Part shown: piece by piece, positions 1-11,111 of the stretch
Numbering within the stretch: position 1 is the stretch's first letter
How the letters are laid out: each line of letters begins with the position of its first letter
Assembly: GCF_002775205.1 (NCBI RefSeq)
Contig: NC_036465.1
Location: 580,638 to 644,637 of the forward strand
Direction of reading: 5' to 3'
Source of the DNA: Xiphophorus maculatus
Lineage: Eukaryota > Chordata > Actinopteri > Cyprinodontiformes > Poeciliidae
DNA: 64,000 nt
Translations under genes and position numbers: made by a program
The notes under the pieces: generated by a model
Databases searched by the model: none
Told to the model about the DNA's origin: nothing
Seen by the model: the letters and a program-made list of their open reading frames with translations, nothing else

Positions 1-2213
1 GACATGACGTCAACATGTTTATAACGGGGAAAAAAACCGTAATCTGAAATCTGAGACGTTGCTGCTCGTCTGAACTTCCACCAAATGATTTAGGATATTT
101 ATAAGGTTTCTGGCGCAGCAGCAGGAATTTGATGCATCAATCTCCAAATTTCGTTTGTGTCTCGGAATGCTGGAAAATAAGAGAAGAAATTTTAACCTGC
201 TGTAATCTGTGTTCATTTGTGCTTTGTTGATGAAACAATAACCTGTAAAAATAAATAACTGAGATAAATTATAGTCTAAAAAAGGACTCAAATGTTGCAT
301 AAATTATAATGAAAAATAATTTCACTGGAAAAACTGAGGGAAAAAAGATTTACAGAAAAAACATCTTGACAACTGGAAAAAAATAATAAGATTATGCAGA
401 AAAAAGTAGTACGTTCTGAAGAGTTCTTGAAGAAACCTTGGTGTTGCCTGCAGCTTGGTGTCCAATTTGGAACCGTTTCAATTTATTAAACCAGACATCC
501 CTAATGTCAACCTTCAAAAAATTGACTTAAAAATCCAACATGGCCGCTCCTCATGTCAACAATAGTAACTTTAATGGTAACATGTTTGACAAAAATCAAT
601 GTTTGCAACTCTAACCGTAACTTATTAAAAGTGGTGTTTGCATGTAGAGAGTAGAGCTTAAATCCACGTTTGTAGAGATGCTGTGAATGTTTTAGTTTGG
701 TAAAAATCTGAAGTTATGGAAGTCAGAGTCTAAATCCAAAAGTTGCTCTTTGTCTCTCAGTGAACTGATTTTAATGTGAATGATTCTCCTGGGAAGTTGG
801 GACGAATGAACGGAGCCATCCGGATCCAGAGTATCAGGCTTCCAGAAAGACGGAGACAAACTGTAGAGTGAATGCAGCAGACGCTTTAATGACGTTTAAT
901 CAGACATGATGCTGCAGCAGTAAACACAGAGGACCCCCACCACCATCATCATCATCAGAGACAGATGCAGACAGAGACATGGACGGACGGAGAGACGTGG
1001 ACAGCAGCTCAGCGTCTCAGGACATTTTCAGGTCACTTATTACTGCTGAACCAATCGAAATATAGATTGTTTAATGCTGTTTATATACTGATTATTAGTA
1101 TTAATACACGCTGAGTTATTCAGAATACAATTGAAAGCAGCAGTCCATCCCTGAAGGAAGCGTCCTCACCGGGATTCCCTGCTGGAACACCAGGAACATT
1201 TTAGAACAGGAAGAATATGGCTCCTGGAGCCCCGCCCCTCTTTAAAGGCTCCGCCCCTTCCAGCAGAACCCCGCCCCTCCTGAAGACTGAGCTCCACCCC
1301 CTCAGTCTGAGCCCCGCCAGGAACTCCAGGAACCTGATCTGTTCCTGGACTCTGTGAGCTTCCCTTCAGAGACAAAGATGTTCCAGAACCTGGACCACCT
1401 GAAGCTCTCTGAGATGTTCTGAAGGTTCTGCTCCATCACCATCCAGATTTGGGACAGTATCTGGTTCTGTTCCCCAAGATGACCCGGAAGGCGCTGATCC
1501 AGGTCTAAAGCAGCAGAACCTTTGGAAGAGCCAGCAGAGAGAACCTAAATAACGCAGAACCTTTTCAGGAACTTTCCCATGAAACTGCAGGATTACTTGT
1601 CGCTCTCTCAGGAACGTTTGTAGGAACGATGTATCCAAAGGAAGGTTTCAGAGACGTTCCTGATCTTCGGATTCCTTGATCAAATTTTTGCAGAAACTGA
1701 TCAGGTCTTGAGGAATTGATCCAGAAAAAAACAGTATCATTTTCAGAACCGAGGCTCAACACTTCTGAAAGTTAGAACCTTTAAGCAAGAGACCCAAATC
1801 TCTTCAGGCACAAGAAAACATTCCCAGCGACTGCACTGGGAATCTTAACGACTTTACCAGAACGTTTTGGCTTTTCAGAGTTACTTAGCATCTAGAACAC
1901 ATGTGGGAACTTGAAAGAAACCCAAAGTTTTACATCCTGGTCATTTCCACAGAGACTGAAAAGTGAGGGAGGGTGGTTCTGATCCAGAAACAGGAGAGGA
2001 GCTTTAAAGGAACAGGACCAAAGTTTGAAACCTTGGGATTGTCGGGAACGTCAGTAAAGTCTTTCTGTGGCTGAAGGCGGTCGCTATCCGACTTTCCAAC
2101 CCCACATCCCAACAAGAACCCCCCTGGCAGGACTTTGCGGGTCCATGGCGGTTTTTCCGTCCATCGGCAGGGGGATTGGTGTCGGTGTGCGGTTGTAACC
2201 ATGGCAACCGGTC
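1..2213. other. Flank and probable 3' UTR of rnf130
   Basis: I see no coding exon here. The part next to the rnf130 stop codon is probably its 3' untranslated region, read on the minus strand. Two ATTAAA-type signals on that strand, at 885-890 and 895-900, could end the transcript, giving a UTR of about 1.3 kb; this is inference. Bases 1-880 are AT-rich with no recognisable gene or complete repeat. The small open frames in this stretch have no recognisable domains. Confidence 0.35.
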
Positions 2214-5200
2214 TCAGGACTTGTTGTTGTCGTGGAGATCGAGCGACGCCTGGATGTCCGGCAGCTCCATCTCGCAGACGTTGCTCCGAGGAGACATGGA
2301 GTTCCTGTTGAAGAAGTGACCTCCACCTGCCGAGGCGGGAAACATCAAAGCACAGACATCAGAACCAGAACCGGTACCAGGACCAGAACCAGAGCCAGGA
2401 TCCAATTCAAGGTAACTCTAAGCAGAGTTGCAGCTCTGGAGGTAGACCGGGTCATCAGTACCTGAACAGGTAAACGGAGCAGCTCTTTAACTGGACCCAT
2501 CGATAGACGTACCCGTTAGCATGCACTGCTAACAGGTGCATGCTAATCAACCAGGATCAAGTTTTGGTCCTGGTTCTTAGGCAGACGATTTAAAATCATT
2601 AAAAATAGCTGTAAAGTTGTTGTACTTTTATACGTCAATGTGAGGTTGTTGTAATTTGGTGTAAAGTTGTGCTACTTCAGTTCAAAGTTTCTGAATTTAG
2701 TGTACGGATATTCGTCAGCCTAAAGTTAAAGTTAATGTAAAGATGTTGCTGTGTTGATCTACTGACTCAGTATTTAAATGGAGACTTGTTGCCTTACTTC
2801 AGGGTGACATTGTTGCTCTGCTGTGAAGCTATTTTACTGTAAAACTCTACGTTTTGTGAAGCAGTCCACCAGCCAGCGCAAAGGTTTTTCTTTACTGTGA
2901 AGTTTTTGTACTCTGGAGTAAAGTTGAAGCCAGCTGATTGTGACGCTCTGCTCTTCTTCTGGGTTCTTACTGGTTACGGCCACGGTGATGTCAGCGGGAG
3001 TTCTGGGCGCGGTCTCGACATGGGGGGGACTGAGAGGCTCCAGGCTGATGGACGGCTGGTTCTGGTCGCTCAGCGGCGCCCTCTGGCTGCCGGATGTCTG
3101 ACCGACTCCCAGACGCTCCACATCCAGAACCACAGTGTCCACGCAGGGCAGACTGGTCTGAGACAGAGGACAGAGGGGACACGGTCATCCATCACACCTG
3201 TCCCCCAGCTGGTGATGTCAGCGATGACTCACCATGATGCCCAGGGCTTTGAGGATGTTGAGTTTGCACATGGGACAGGTGCAGTGTTCGTTCAGCCAAG
3301 GATCCACGCACACCTTATGGAAGACGTGTCTGGAGGAGACAGAGACATGTTGAGACACGTTGGACAGCTCCAGTCAGAAAAGGCTTGGGGAACAGACTCC
3401 TTCAGGTGTGGACCCGGTTCTGGACTCACTTGCAGGGCAGAATCCGGACCACATCGTTGAGCTGGTACGCCTCGATGCACACGGCGCAGTGGTTGAAGTC
3501 CGGGTCCGTTTCCTTCAGGACAGACAGGAAAGACAGCCATCAGTCAACAGAACCAGAACCGTTCTGTGCAGGTCCGATCTATGACTGGTCATGTTGGTTT
3601 CTGAGTTTACCTTGTCTCCTTTCTTCACTGTCCTCGTCGTCAGCTTCCCGATGGCTTTCTTGGCTGCGTCTCCTAGGCGACGCTGGGGGACAGAGATGAC
3701 AGAAGTTAACGTCCAATCAGGACGAAGAATCCCTCGTTGAAGTGACACAAAGCTCCGCCCACGAACAATTAAAAACCAGTTTCTGCCCTGCAGTTTGTGT
3801 GGCTGTCCTCCATTAACATTCAAACCTCAGCTGGCGAAGATCGTTTGTTAGGAAAAAACAAAAACTACAAATCTCAGCATTCATAGACTCAGTAGCAGGA
3901 GAAGAAGAAGAGCGTTACATCACTGAAGATCATAGAAAACGTTTCTATCCACAACCTGCACCTGACTCCGCCCACCAGGACCTGCTGCCTTCAGGTGCCG
4001 TGTTTGGAGTCTCCACCTGGACCTGAACGTAGCATGCTAGCAGTCCAGCATCTAGCCTAGCTTAGCCTCATCTAGCTTAGCCTAGCCTAGCCTCATCTAG
4101 CCTAGCCTAGCTTAGCCTCGCTACCGCCTCAGCCGTCTCACCTGGCTGCGGTGGCGGCCGGCGCCGTAGCGGATTTTCTGGATGAAGTAGAAGACGAGCC
4201 AGGCGGAGGAGATGATCATGAGGACGATGAAGGAGACGGAGACGAAGACGAGCGATCCGCGGTTCAGGTTCCTGCTGGGACTACGGAAACCCAGAGAGGC
4301 CAGAACCGTCAGGTTCCGGTCCAGGTGGGCCAGGATCTCCTTCCCGTACGCCTCCGTGATCATCACCGCCACGATGTCGCCCGTACCTGCACACAGAACC
4401 AAACAGAACCCGGCCCGATTCTACAGATCAGAACCAAAGAAGCTGACCCGATTCTACTGATCAGAACCAGCCTACTACACCAGCCTCTCCTTCAGAACCA
4501 GGCAGGAGGTTTTGTGTGATTCGGTTTATTTTTGGTTCTGGACACTGCGACCTTCGGGTCAGAACTGCCTCAGAGGTCAGAGAGAAATTCTACCGGCGGC
4601 TAAATTTACTCTGATCGATCACCAGGAAGGACACTCTGCAGGTTCTGACCCGGTTCAGAAAAGGTTCTGATCCAGTCCAGATCTTGGCGGTCAGTGTGTT
4701 CTGACCCGGTTCTAACCTTCGTGGCCCATCTTGACGGTCTTGTCAGTGGAGTTGTTGTAGACCAGAACCGCTGTGGCGTTGTAGGCGGCCGCCTTCAGGA
4801 TCTTCTCCCTGAAGGTGCAGTTCCCTCGCTGCAGCAGCGCCACCCAGTGGATGCTGCGGGGCGGAACCAGGAAGCGGGTGTTTGGGTCGCAGCCCTGCCG
4901 GTCCACCACTGAGGAGACACCGTTACCATGGTTACTGCCTCCAAGATGGAGGTCCAGAGGTTTTTATTTATGAGGTAGACACATTTAAATGGCCAAACAG
5001 CCGGCAGAGGTAGAGGTGGTATCATGATCTGGGACACTTTAAGAACAAAGCAGCAGTCAGACGTCAGAACAAATCAACTCAGAGGAGCCCAGAACACGTC
5101 CAGACCGGTTCTGGTGCTGAGCTGACGGAATAAAAGCATTCCTAGTTTAAACTGCACTGGTTCTGACATCACTTCCTGTCTGTAACAACAACGCTCCCCC

Positions 5201-6092
5201 TGTTTAAAAGAGGAAACATTTCAGCTCCTGACTCCGTTTGCGTGATCAGGCAACCGGCAGGAGGAGCAGGGAGAGGAGGAGGAGGATGAAGAGCAGTAGC
5301 AGGGAGAGGAGGGGGATGAAGAGGAGCAGCAGGAGCAGCTCCTTCAGCTCCTCCAGCTCCTCTCTGCAGTGTCCTTGCAGCGCCTGACTGTAATCTGACA
5401 CTCCGGAGCAGAGAGACGCTCCGTCCTTCAGCAGCCAGAAAACCTCTGCAGTGTCTCGGCCGGATTCAGAGCCGCTGCATCCTCCGCCTCCCCGACTAAA
5501 CTCAGCTGCAGCTGCAGCAGCGACTGCAAGAAAAACTCACAGCTGCAGCAGAAGACTACAAGACAGTTGCCATGACAACAATCAGGTCCAGAGCTTAGTA
5601 GAGATTTTCTGACAAACGATTCAGATGTCAACGAGGTTAACGAGGTGAAACCAGTTTCCAGTTATTACTCCCAATCTTGAGGACCAGACTAAGACCTGGA
5701 ACTTTTTCTGGCTGTCTTGTCGGGGCCAGACTAGATCCTGGATGTCCTTGTTTCTCCCTCTCGTCAGAACCAGACTAACACCTGGAACTCTTAGGCAGTG
5801 TCAGGTAGGTCATGTGACCTGTGACGCGAGTACCTCCATGATGCGGCGCCGGCGTGAGGACAATGCCCCGGGCGTCCATCTTGGGAGAGTCCTGCCCGTA
5901 CGTCCCGTCCTCACTGCTCATCATGTGGACGGAGGACCCTCGGTCCATCACGGTGGCGTTCACCGTGGCGTCCTCGATGGAGTTCCTGTCAGTGCGTCCT
6001 GCTGCCGCGGAGCGGGCCTGGACCACGACCTGGACCAGAACCAGCACGAGGACGGCGAGGATTGGGAAGCAGGTCCAACGGTGCAGGTCCAT
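2214..6092 (-). CDS. rnf130: RNF130 (Goliath-type) transmembrane RING E3 ubiquitin ligase, complete
   Basis: Eight exons: 5834-6092, 4717-4908, 4142-4386, 3611-3682, 3430-3512, 3233-3329, 2971-3157 and 2214-2326. They join in frame to 415 residues; human RNF130 is about 419. The order is a hydrophobic signal segment (about residues 8-27), a protease-associated luminal domain with GCDPNTRF and LQRGNCTF, a single membrane helix ([19 protein letters not shown]), then [14 protein letters not shown] and a RING-H2 finger (CAVC...CKHVFH...CTCPMC). The family comprises endosomal PA-TM-RING ligases that pass ubiquitin from an E2 to membrane cargo. Text after the RING ([20 protein letters not shown]) fits RNF130 better than RNF150. 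The last exon ends [17 protein letters not shown], unlike the membrane-like tail I recall for the main human isoform, so this may be an alternative 3' end. The short CTAGC-type array at 4035-4132 lies just past the exon 3 donor. Confidence 0.93.
4035..4132. repeat. Degenerate CTAGC/AGCCT tandem array in rnf130 intron
   Basis: Runs of tagcct, tagctt and catctag repeat imperfectly and end about 10 bases from the splice donor of rnf130 exon 3 (minus strand). It is rich in the CTAG tetramer and partly self-complementary. Confidence 0.7.
5255..5345. repeat. Purine-rich low-complexity tract in rnf130 intron 1
   Basis: Imperfect aggaggagcagg and gagaggagg repeats give an almost pure purine plus strand. 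No coding exon is seen in this intron. Confidence 0.6.
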
Positions 6093-7290
6093 GTCTGCCG
6101 GTCCGGTTACATGGAACCTGCCAGGAAGGAAAAACCCAAACGTCAGTGGGGCCAGACTAACACCTGGACCAAAAGTTTTATCACGATTATTTAGTAGTAC
6201 TGTGATAACGACAAAAGTGGCGATAAGAACTATTTATTATTTCTTTTTTAGGCAACTGTGTGTCACATAAACACAAGTAATGGTTTTGAAAATATTCCCA
6301 TTTGTCTCCTTAGGAGGCCAGTCACATGAATTAATGTGATAACTTTGTTTCCAAACTTATTTATTGATGCTTTTATTGAACAAACAGTAAAAAAAACAGT
6401 AAAACTATTAATCCTGACAGTATGATAATAAATCAAACTTCTTATGAAAAAAAACGTATTACAATATATGACAAACGATACAATAAATGTCCAGCCGTCA
6501 GTGCATGTCCCACTGTGTCCAACCCTGTCTCTGTCCCTCAACACTAAATATTCCAACTTCTCATTTTTAAACATTTTCAGCTCACTGTCCACGTCCACGC
6601 TCCAGCTGTCCCTCTTTCTCCTGTCTGTCAGGTTGTTCTGATTGGACTTTCTTTAAATCTATCTTACCTTACAACGCCGCGCCTCTCAGTGTCTTCCAGA
6701 TGTTTCCGTCTGTAGGTCTCCTGCTGAGGTTTTGTCCAAATCCCTGGATGTCTTCGAGGTGTTCTCCTGTCTCCTCCAGATGTTATTTATTAGATCCTGT
6801 TTGTTGGTTTCTGTCCCAGATTTTCCTCCAGATGCGGATGCCGCCTGTGAAAGGGCGCAGTAAACCCTGGGTTCAGACTGCCAGGTGAGACAGCTGTGAG
6901 GACATCAGGAGACGGGTCAGCCTGCGGAACAAAACCGGAACCTCATCTGGACCCTGGTTCCGGAAGCTCCTGCACTGAGAGCGCCTGGCTGTGTTCTGGA
7001 CTCCGTCTGGTCCTTGTTCTGCAGTCAGCCCACCTCCGTCTCTACGGTGGCTGCTTCGGCCCGGTTCGTCTCTCTCCGCCGGACTCCCGGTGCTCCGGGC
7101 CAGGCCGGCTCCTCTCCGTCGATGGGGAACCTCTGCTGGTTCTGGTGGGTCGGATCGGACTGGCTATGGGGGTTCTGTTCGGCTCGGCTCCAGTAACAGC
7201 AGCTCGGTACCTCAGTTCTGACATCGACGTACCGCGCAAGCGCAGAACATCAACAGGGGAGCGTCAGAGCGCGTGTGTGATTGTGTGATT
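6093..7290 (-). promoter_or_regulatory. Likely 5' UTR and promoter region of rnf130
   Basis: This lies directly upstream of the rnf130 start on the minus strand. Bases about 6960-7290 are richer in G, C and CpG than the surroundings, as expected of a vertebrate housekeeping promoter. The long open frames here (for example 6896-7288, plus) look like by-products of that composition. No TATA box or transcription start could be fixed by reading. Confidence 0.3.
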
Positions 7291-9547
7291 CACCTTCTCT
7301 TGGAGATTTGGAGGAGATGTCGCGATAAAGGGCGAGATGTCAGCCAGCTGTTTGTGTCCTGATCAGATTTCTCATCGATTAGTGATCAGCGATCAGAAAG
7401 GGAAGAAGGACACCTACTGGACACCGACAGGAAGTGCAGCTTCAATTTGATTTAGTTTGTTTATAAAGTTAGAATTCACAACACGTCATCTGGCATAAAA
7501 AGCTTTAATTAATAATCCATTCCAGTCAATCATATTTATCAATCAGTTCATCATAAATCTGCCACGACCGACTGGAGGTTCGGCAGAACTGAACCAGGAG
7601 AACCTGAGCAGGTGATGGCAGCATCATGCCAGCCGAGCTCCAATGGAGAGAAAAACGAGAAAAAGTCCAGCGGAGATCGGAGATGATATGTGGAAACAAC
7701 ATGAATGTTCATTTAACATTACTGCAAAGAATACAGAAATGACCAGGAGTTCATGAACCCGCTAACTTTTCAGCTGTTCATCGTTAAAGTGACATAAAAA
7801 GGTTCTAATGATGTTCATCCAGTCAGGACTTTACGTCATGAATCCACATGCACTGCAGGTAGTAAAACTTTGATTAATGCTGGTTTTAAAACTAGTTAAC
7901 TGGACTTGTAGCCATTATTTTGTGCCCATTGTTCTCAATGTAATTTTAAACATTAACATGGGAAATACTAATTAACTGATGAAGGTTAAAGAAACGACAA
8001 AACAGAAAACAATCTAAACACATAAATGGTGACGTTGGAAAAACAAACTCACCTCCACATCACAGTGCAGCAAATAAAGCCCCGTCCTTTTCTTTTTGTT
8101 ACATCTTTTAAGATAAGCTCACAAACTATCTGTTGCTTCTACTAAACCGTGTTGGTTTACTCTAAATTCACGTCTGTTTGGGGTTTTACGGGACTTCCTG
8201 TCTGGAATCTGAATGTCGGTGAGAGAAATCAGTTCATGTGGTGTGTTGCTCTTGCCTTGTGGCTGGACACACGGCCGGTCCGACCCGGTCCGACCCGATA
8301 CACCTACGGTTTATTGTCTGCTAGTGTCTCAGGTTTGGAAAATCGGCCGACAATTCTAAAATCGTGTGGTGTGAACTGGACATTACACCAGTGGCGATTC
8401 TAGCCCAGTTTTAGGGGAGCATTAGCTTTAGCATCCCTAAAACTGTTCCTCAGCTCCCCTCAATCAGGTCGCCACCCGTCCCGTAAAATACGGAGTCCTC
8501 CCATATTTGGCCGTTAAATGTTCGTCCCGTATTGAACCGATACATAACTGTCCGATATACACGCCTATAATACACACATCAACACTGAGTTTAACAATAA
8601 TGACCAAAATAAAACACAGGAAATATTAAGGTCAGCTACATTGTCGTGGCGGGAGCTAAAGGACCCAGAACGCTACGGACCGACGCTGAACGTCACGGTT
8701 GCCTAGAGACGGACACTGCGCAGCCGCGGTGAGCTGCTTACACTAAGGAAATGAGGAGGTGAGGGTCAGTGGAGAGACCGGAGTAAAGGCTTTTTTCATC
8801 CAGTGTCGTCGATAGAAAGAGAAAAGGACTGGAAGAAATGATAAATCAATCAATCAAATTTTATTTGTATAGCACATTTCAGCAGCAAGGCATTTCAAAG
8901 TGATAAAGCGATAAATTAAAATTAAAGCCGATAAATTAAAATGAGGTCGATAACTTTAATTTATCTCCGATTAATTGGTTTATTATTTATGGTGACAGGC
9001 CTCTGTACGTTTCTTCTGTCGCCTTCTCTTCTCTGATGTGTGAAACCCAAACGGGCCAGCTGAAACTTGCTTTATGTCCTGAGCTGTGATTGGACAGCCA
9101 GGGCCTGGGGGCGGGGCTAGAGTGAGGCGACTTCCTGTTGAGTGAGTAAGGGGAACTGGGCCAGCCCTCACATGTTACTGGCTGCTGTCTCTACCAGGAC
9201 CGTCAGAGCAGAACCAGGGAGGAGAAAAGCCAACAGAACCAGGTCCGGTCCGTCTGAGCTGGGCTGCTAACCCGTTCTGACCCGAGTCCTTCACAGCTGT
9301 GGCAATACGTGTGGATCAGAGGGAACGGCTGGACTCAGAGCGGTCCTCACAGAGACACACACACACAGTCACATCTGGAGAACATCAGCAGAGTGGGCGG
9401 TTCTGGTCCCGGGCGGGTTGGCTGGATCGGATCAGACTGCTGCCAGTTCTCACACTGAATCAGCTGCTTCCCCGTCGGGTTCTGGTGGTTTCTGGGACCG
9501 GTTCTGGTCCGGTAGCTCTCAGGGGAGGAGGGGTCTGCAGCAGAACC
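7291..9547. other. Spacer between rnf130 and f2rl3
   Basis: These divergent genes are separated by mostly unremarkable sequence. The only clear element is an L2 LINE tail at 8844-8902, listed separately. The last 300 bases are the likely promoter and 5' UTR of f2rl3; I see no firm TATA box. Confidence 0.5.
8844..8902 (-). mobile_element. 3' tail fragment of an L2-like LINE
   Basis: An (ATCA)n run is followed by tttgtatagcacatttcag and cagcaaggcatttcaaag. The same block, in the same orientation, ends the fragment at 15669-16060 and, in reverse, the long LINE at 48120-50431. Only the terminal 60 bases remain, the usual product of severe 5' truncation. Confidence 0.75.
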
Positions 9548-11111
9548 ATGAAGCGTCTCGTTGGGACTCTGCTGTTGGTGTCCGTCCTGCCGTCCCTCTG
9601 CAGCGTCTCTCTGCCTCCGGACACCGAGTGCGGCATGTCCTACCGTAAGTCTGCTGCTGTCCTCTGCACTGCCGGACAGCTGGACACTTCAAACCGACTC
9701 TACGATTATTTTTGCAGTTGATGGGAAGCTGAAGTAAAACATCTGGACTCATTTCTGAGTTTGAAAAGCTGATAGCAGGAAGCTTCCACAGCTGTAGAGG
9801 CTTCAGCCAGAAACTCTGAGGTTTGATTCTGGTTTCTGTAAACAACAAATGTTTACAGTATCTGACCGCCCGACCTTCAAACGCTTCAATGATTTTACCA
9901 GCAAATTATGACAAAGCAGCAAATTATGACAGAGCAGCAAATTATGACAGAGCAGCGTTTGCTGAGATGGAACGTCGTCAAGAAAACCAGTTAAAGCTTT
10001 TCAACTGGTGTGTGTTCTGGTCTGTGCAGGTCTACGAGCCTTCCGGGTGACCACCAGGTGTAACCTGACCACCCTAAAGGAGAAGCAGGTGAAGGAGATC
10101 CAGGGTTTGACCACCAACCTGCTGCTGCCGATCATCTACCTGTTGACCTTCTGCATCGGTCTGCCCACCAACCTGTTGGCTCTCTGGATTCTCGTGTTCC
10201 GGACCAAACGTCGGCCGTCGACTGCGCTGCTCATTAACCTCACTGTGATAGACTGCTTGCTGTTCCTGGTTCTGCCGTTTCGGATCGTCTACCACTTCCG
10301 GGGGAACCACTGGGAGCTGGGGGAGCCTCTCTGCCGGATCGTCATGGCGATGCTTTACGGGAACATGTACAGTTCGGTCTGGTCCCTGGCCTTCGTGGCT
10401 GTGGACCGGTACGTGGCTGTGGTTCACCCATTTGGCGCGAAGAGATTGCGCAGCCGGCGGTGGTCTCTGGGCCTGACGGCCGCGGTGTGGATGGTGATGC
10501 TGGCCGCCATGTTGCCTTTGCTGCTGTCCCGGCAGACTTACCCTCTGGACGACCCCAACATCACCACCTGCCACGACGCGCTGCCCGAGAGCGTGCAGGA
10601 GAACTACTTCCTGCCGTACTTCGCCACGCTGTTCACCACCTGCTTCCTGGTGCCCTTCATCGTCGTGATGTTCTGCCATGGCGCCGTACTGCGCACCCTG
10701 CTGGCTGAAGGCAGGAAGTACTGTCACGCCATCGAGGTGACGCTTCTGATGATACTGATGTTCGTGGCGTTCCTGCTGCCCTGTAACGTCCTCCTGATCC
10801 TGACCTACAGCGACAGCTGGCCGGACGGTGAGGACCTGTACGTCCACTACATGACCAGCCTGGCCTTCAGCACCTTCAACAGCTGCTTCCACCCCTTCGT
10901 CTTCTACTTTGTCTCCAGAGATTGCAGAGAAAGAACCAGGAATGCTCTGTGCTGCATCCCTGACATGGAGGACAAACCGTCCTCTCGGGGGACACGCACC
11001 TCCTCGTCAGCGGGACAGAGGTCAAAGGTCACTCTGCTGACCATGACAAGTCTACAAGGGACGCCTGACCCAGCAGCCAGAGGTCAACATGATGACATGA
11101 CGGTCAGCTGA
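9548..11111 (+). CDS. f2rl3: Protease-activated receptor 4-like GPCR, complete
   Basis: Two exons, 9548-9644 and 10030-11111, joined inside an Arg codon, give 392 residues (human PAR4 about 385). Exon 1 encodes a signal peptide (MKRLVGTLLLVSVLPSLCS) and a very short exodomain; exon 2 carries all seven helices, the usual layout of PAR genes. The second extracellular loop has CHDALPE, the PAR signature and closest to PAR4, and AEGRKYCHA resembles PAR4 loop 3. The TM3 motif is DRY (VDRYVAVVHP). PARs are unmasked by proteolysis after an Arg, and the new N-terminus binds in cis; candidate sites are in SYRLRAFRVTTR. The (N/D)PxxY motif reads HPFVF, which is unusual. Thrombin cleavage is not proven, and another PAR paralogue is possible but less likely. 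A poly(A) signal lies at 11389-11394. Confidence 0.9.
9899..9955. repeat. 18-base tandem repeat in f2rl3 intron
   Basis: Three near-identical copies of caaattatgacagagcag lie about 75 bases upstream of the exon 2 acceptor. Confidence 0.85.

Noticed and set aside
6896-7288. 130-residue plus-strand frame upstream of rnf130
   Set aside because: GC-rich promoter-like sequence; low-complexity Ser/Arg/Leu composition and no homology I recognise.
10074-10892. 272-residue minus-strand open frame
   Set aside because: It is the antisense shadow of the f2rl3 coding exon and has no recognisable domain.
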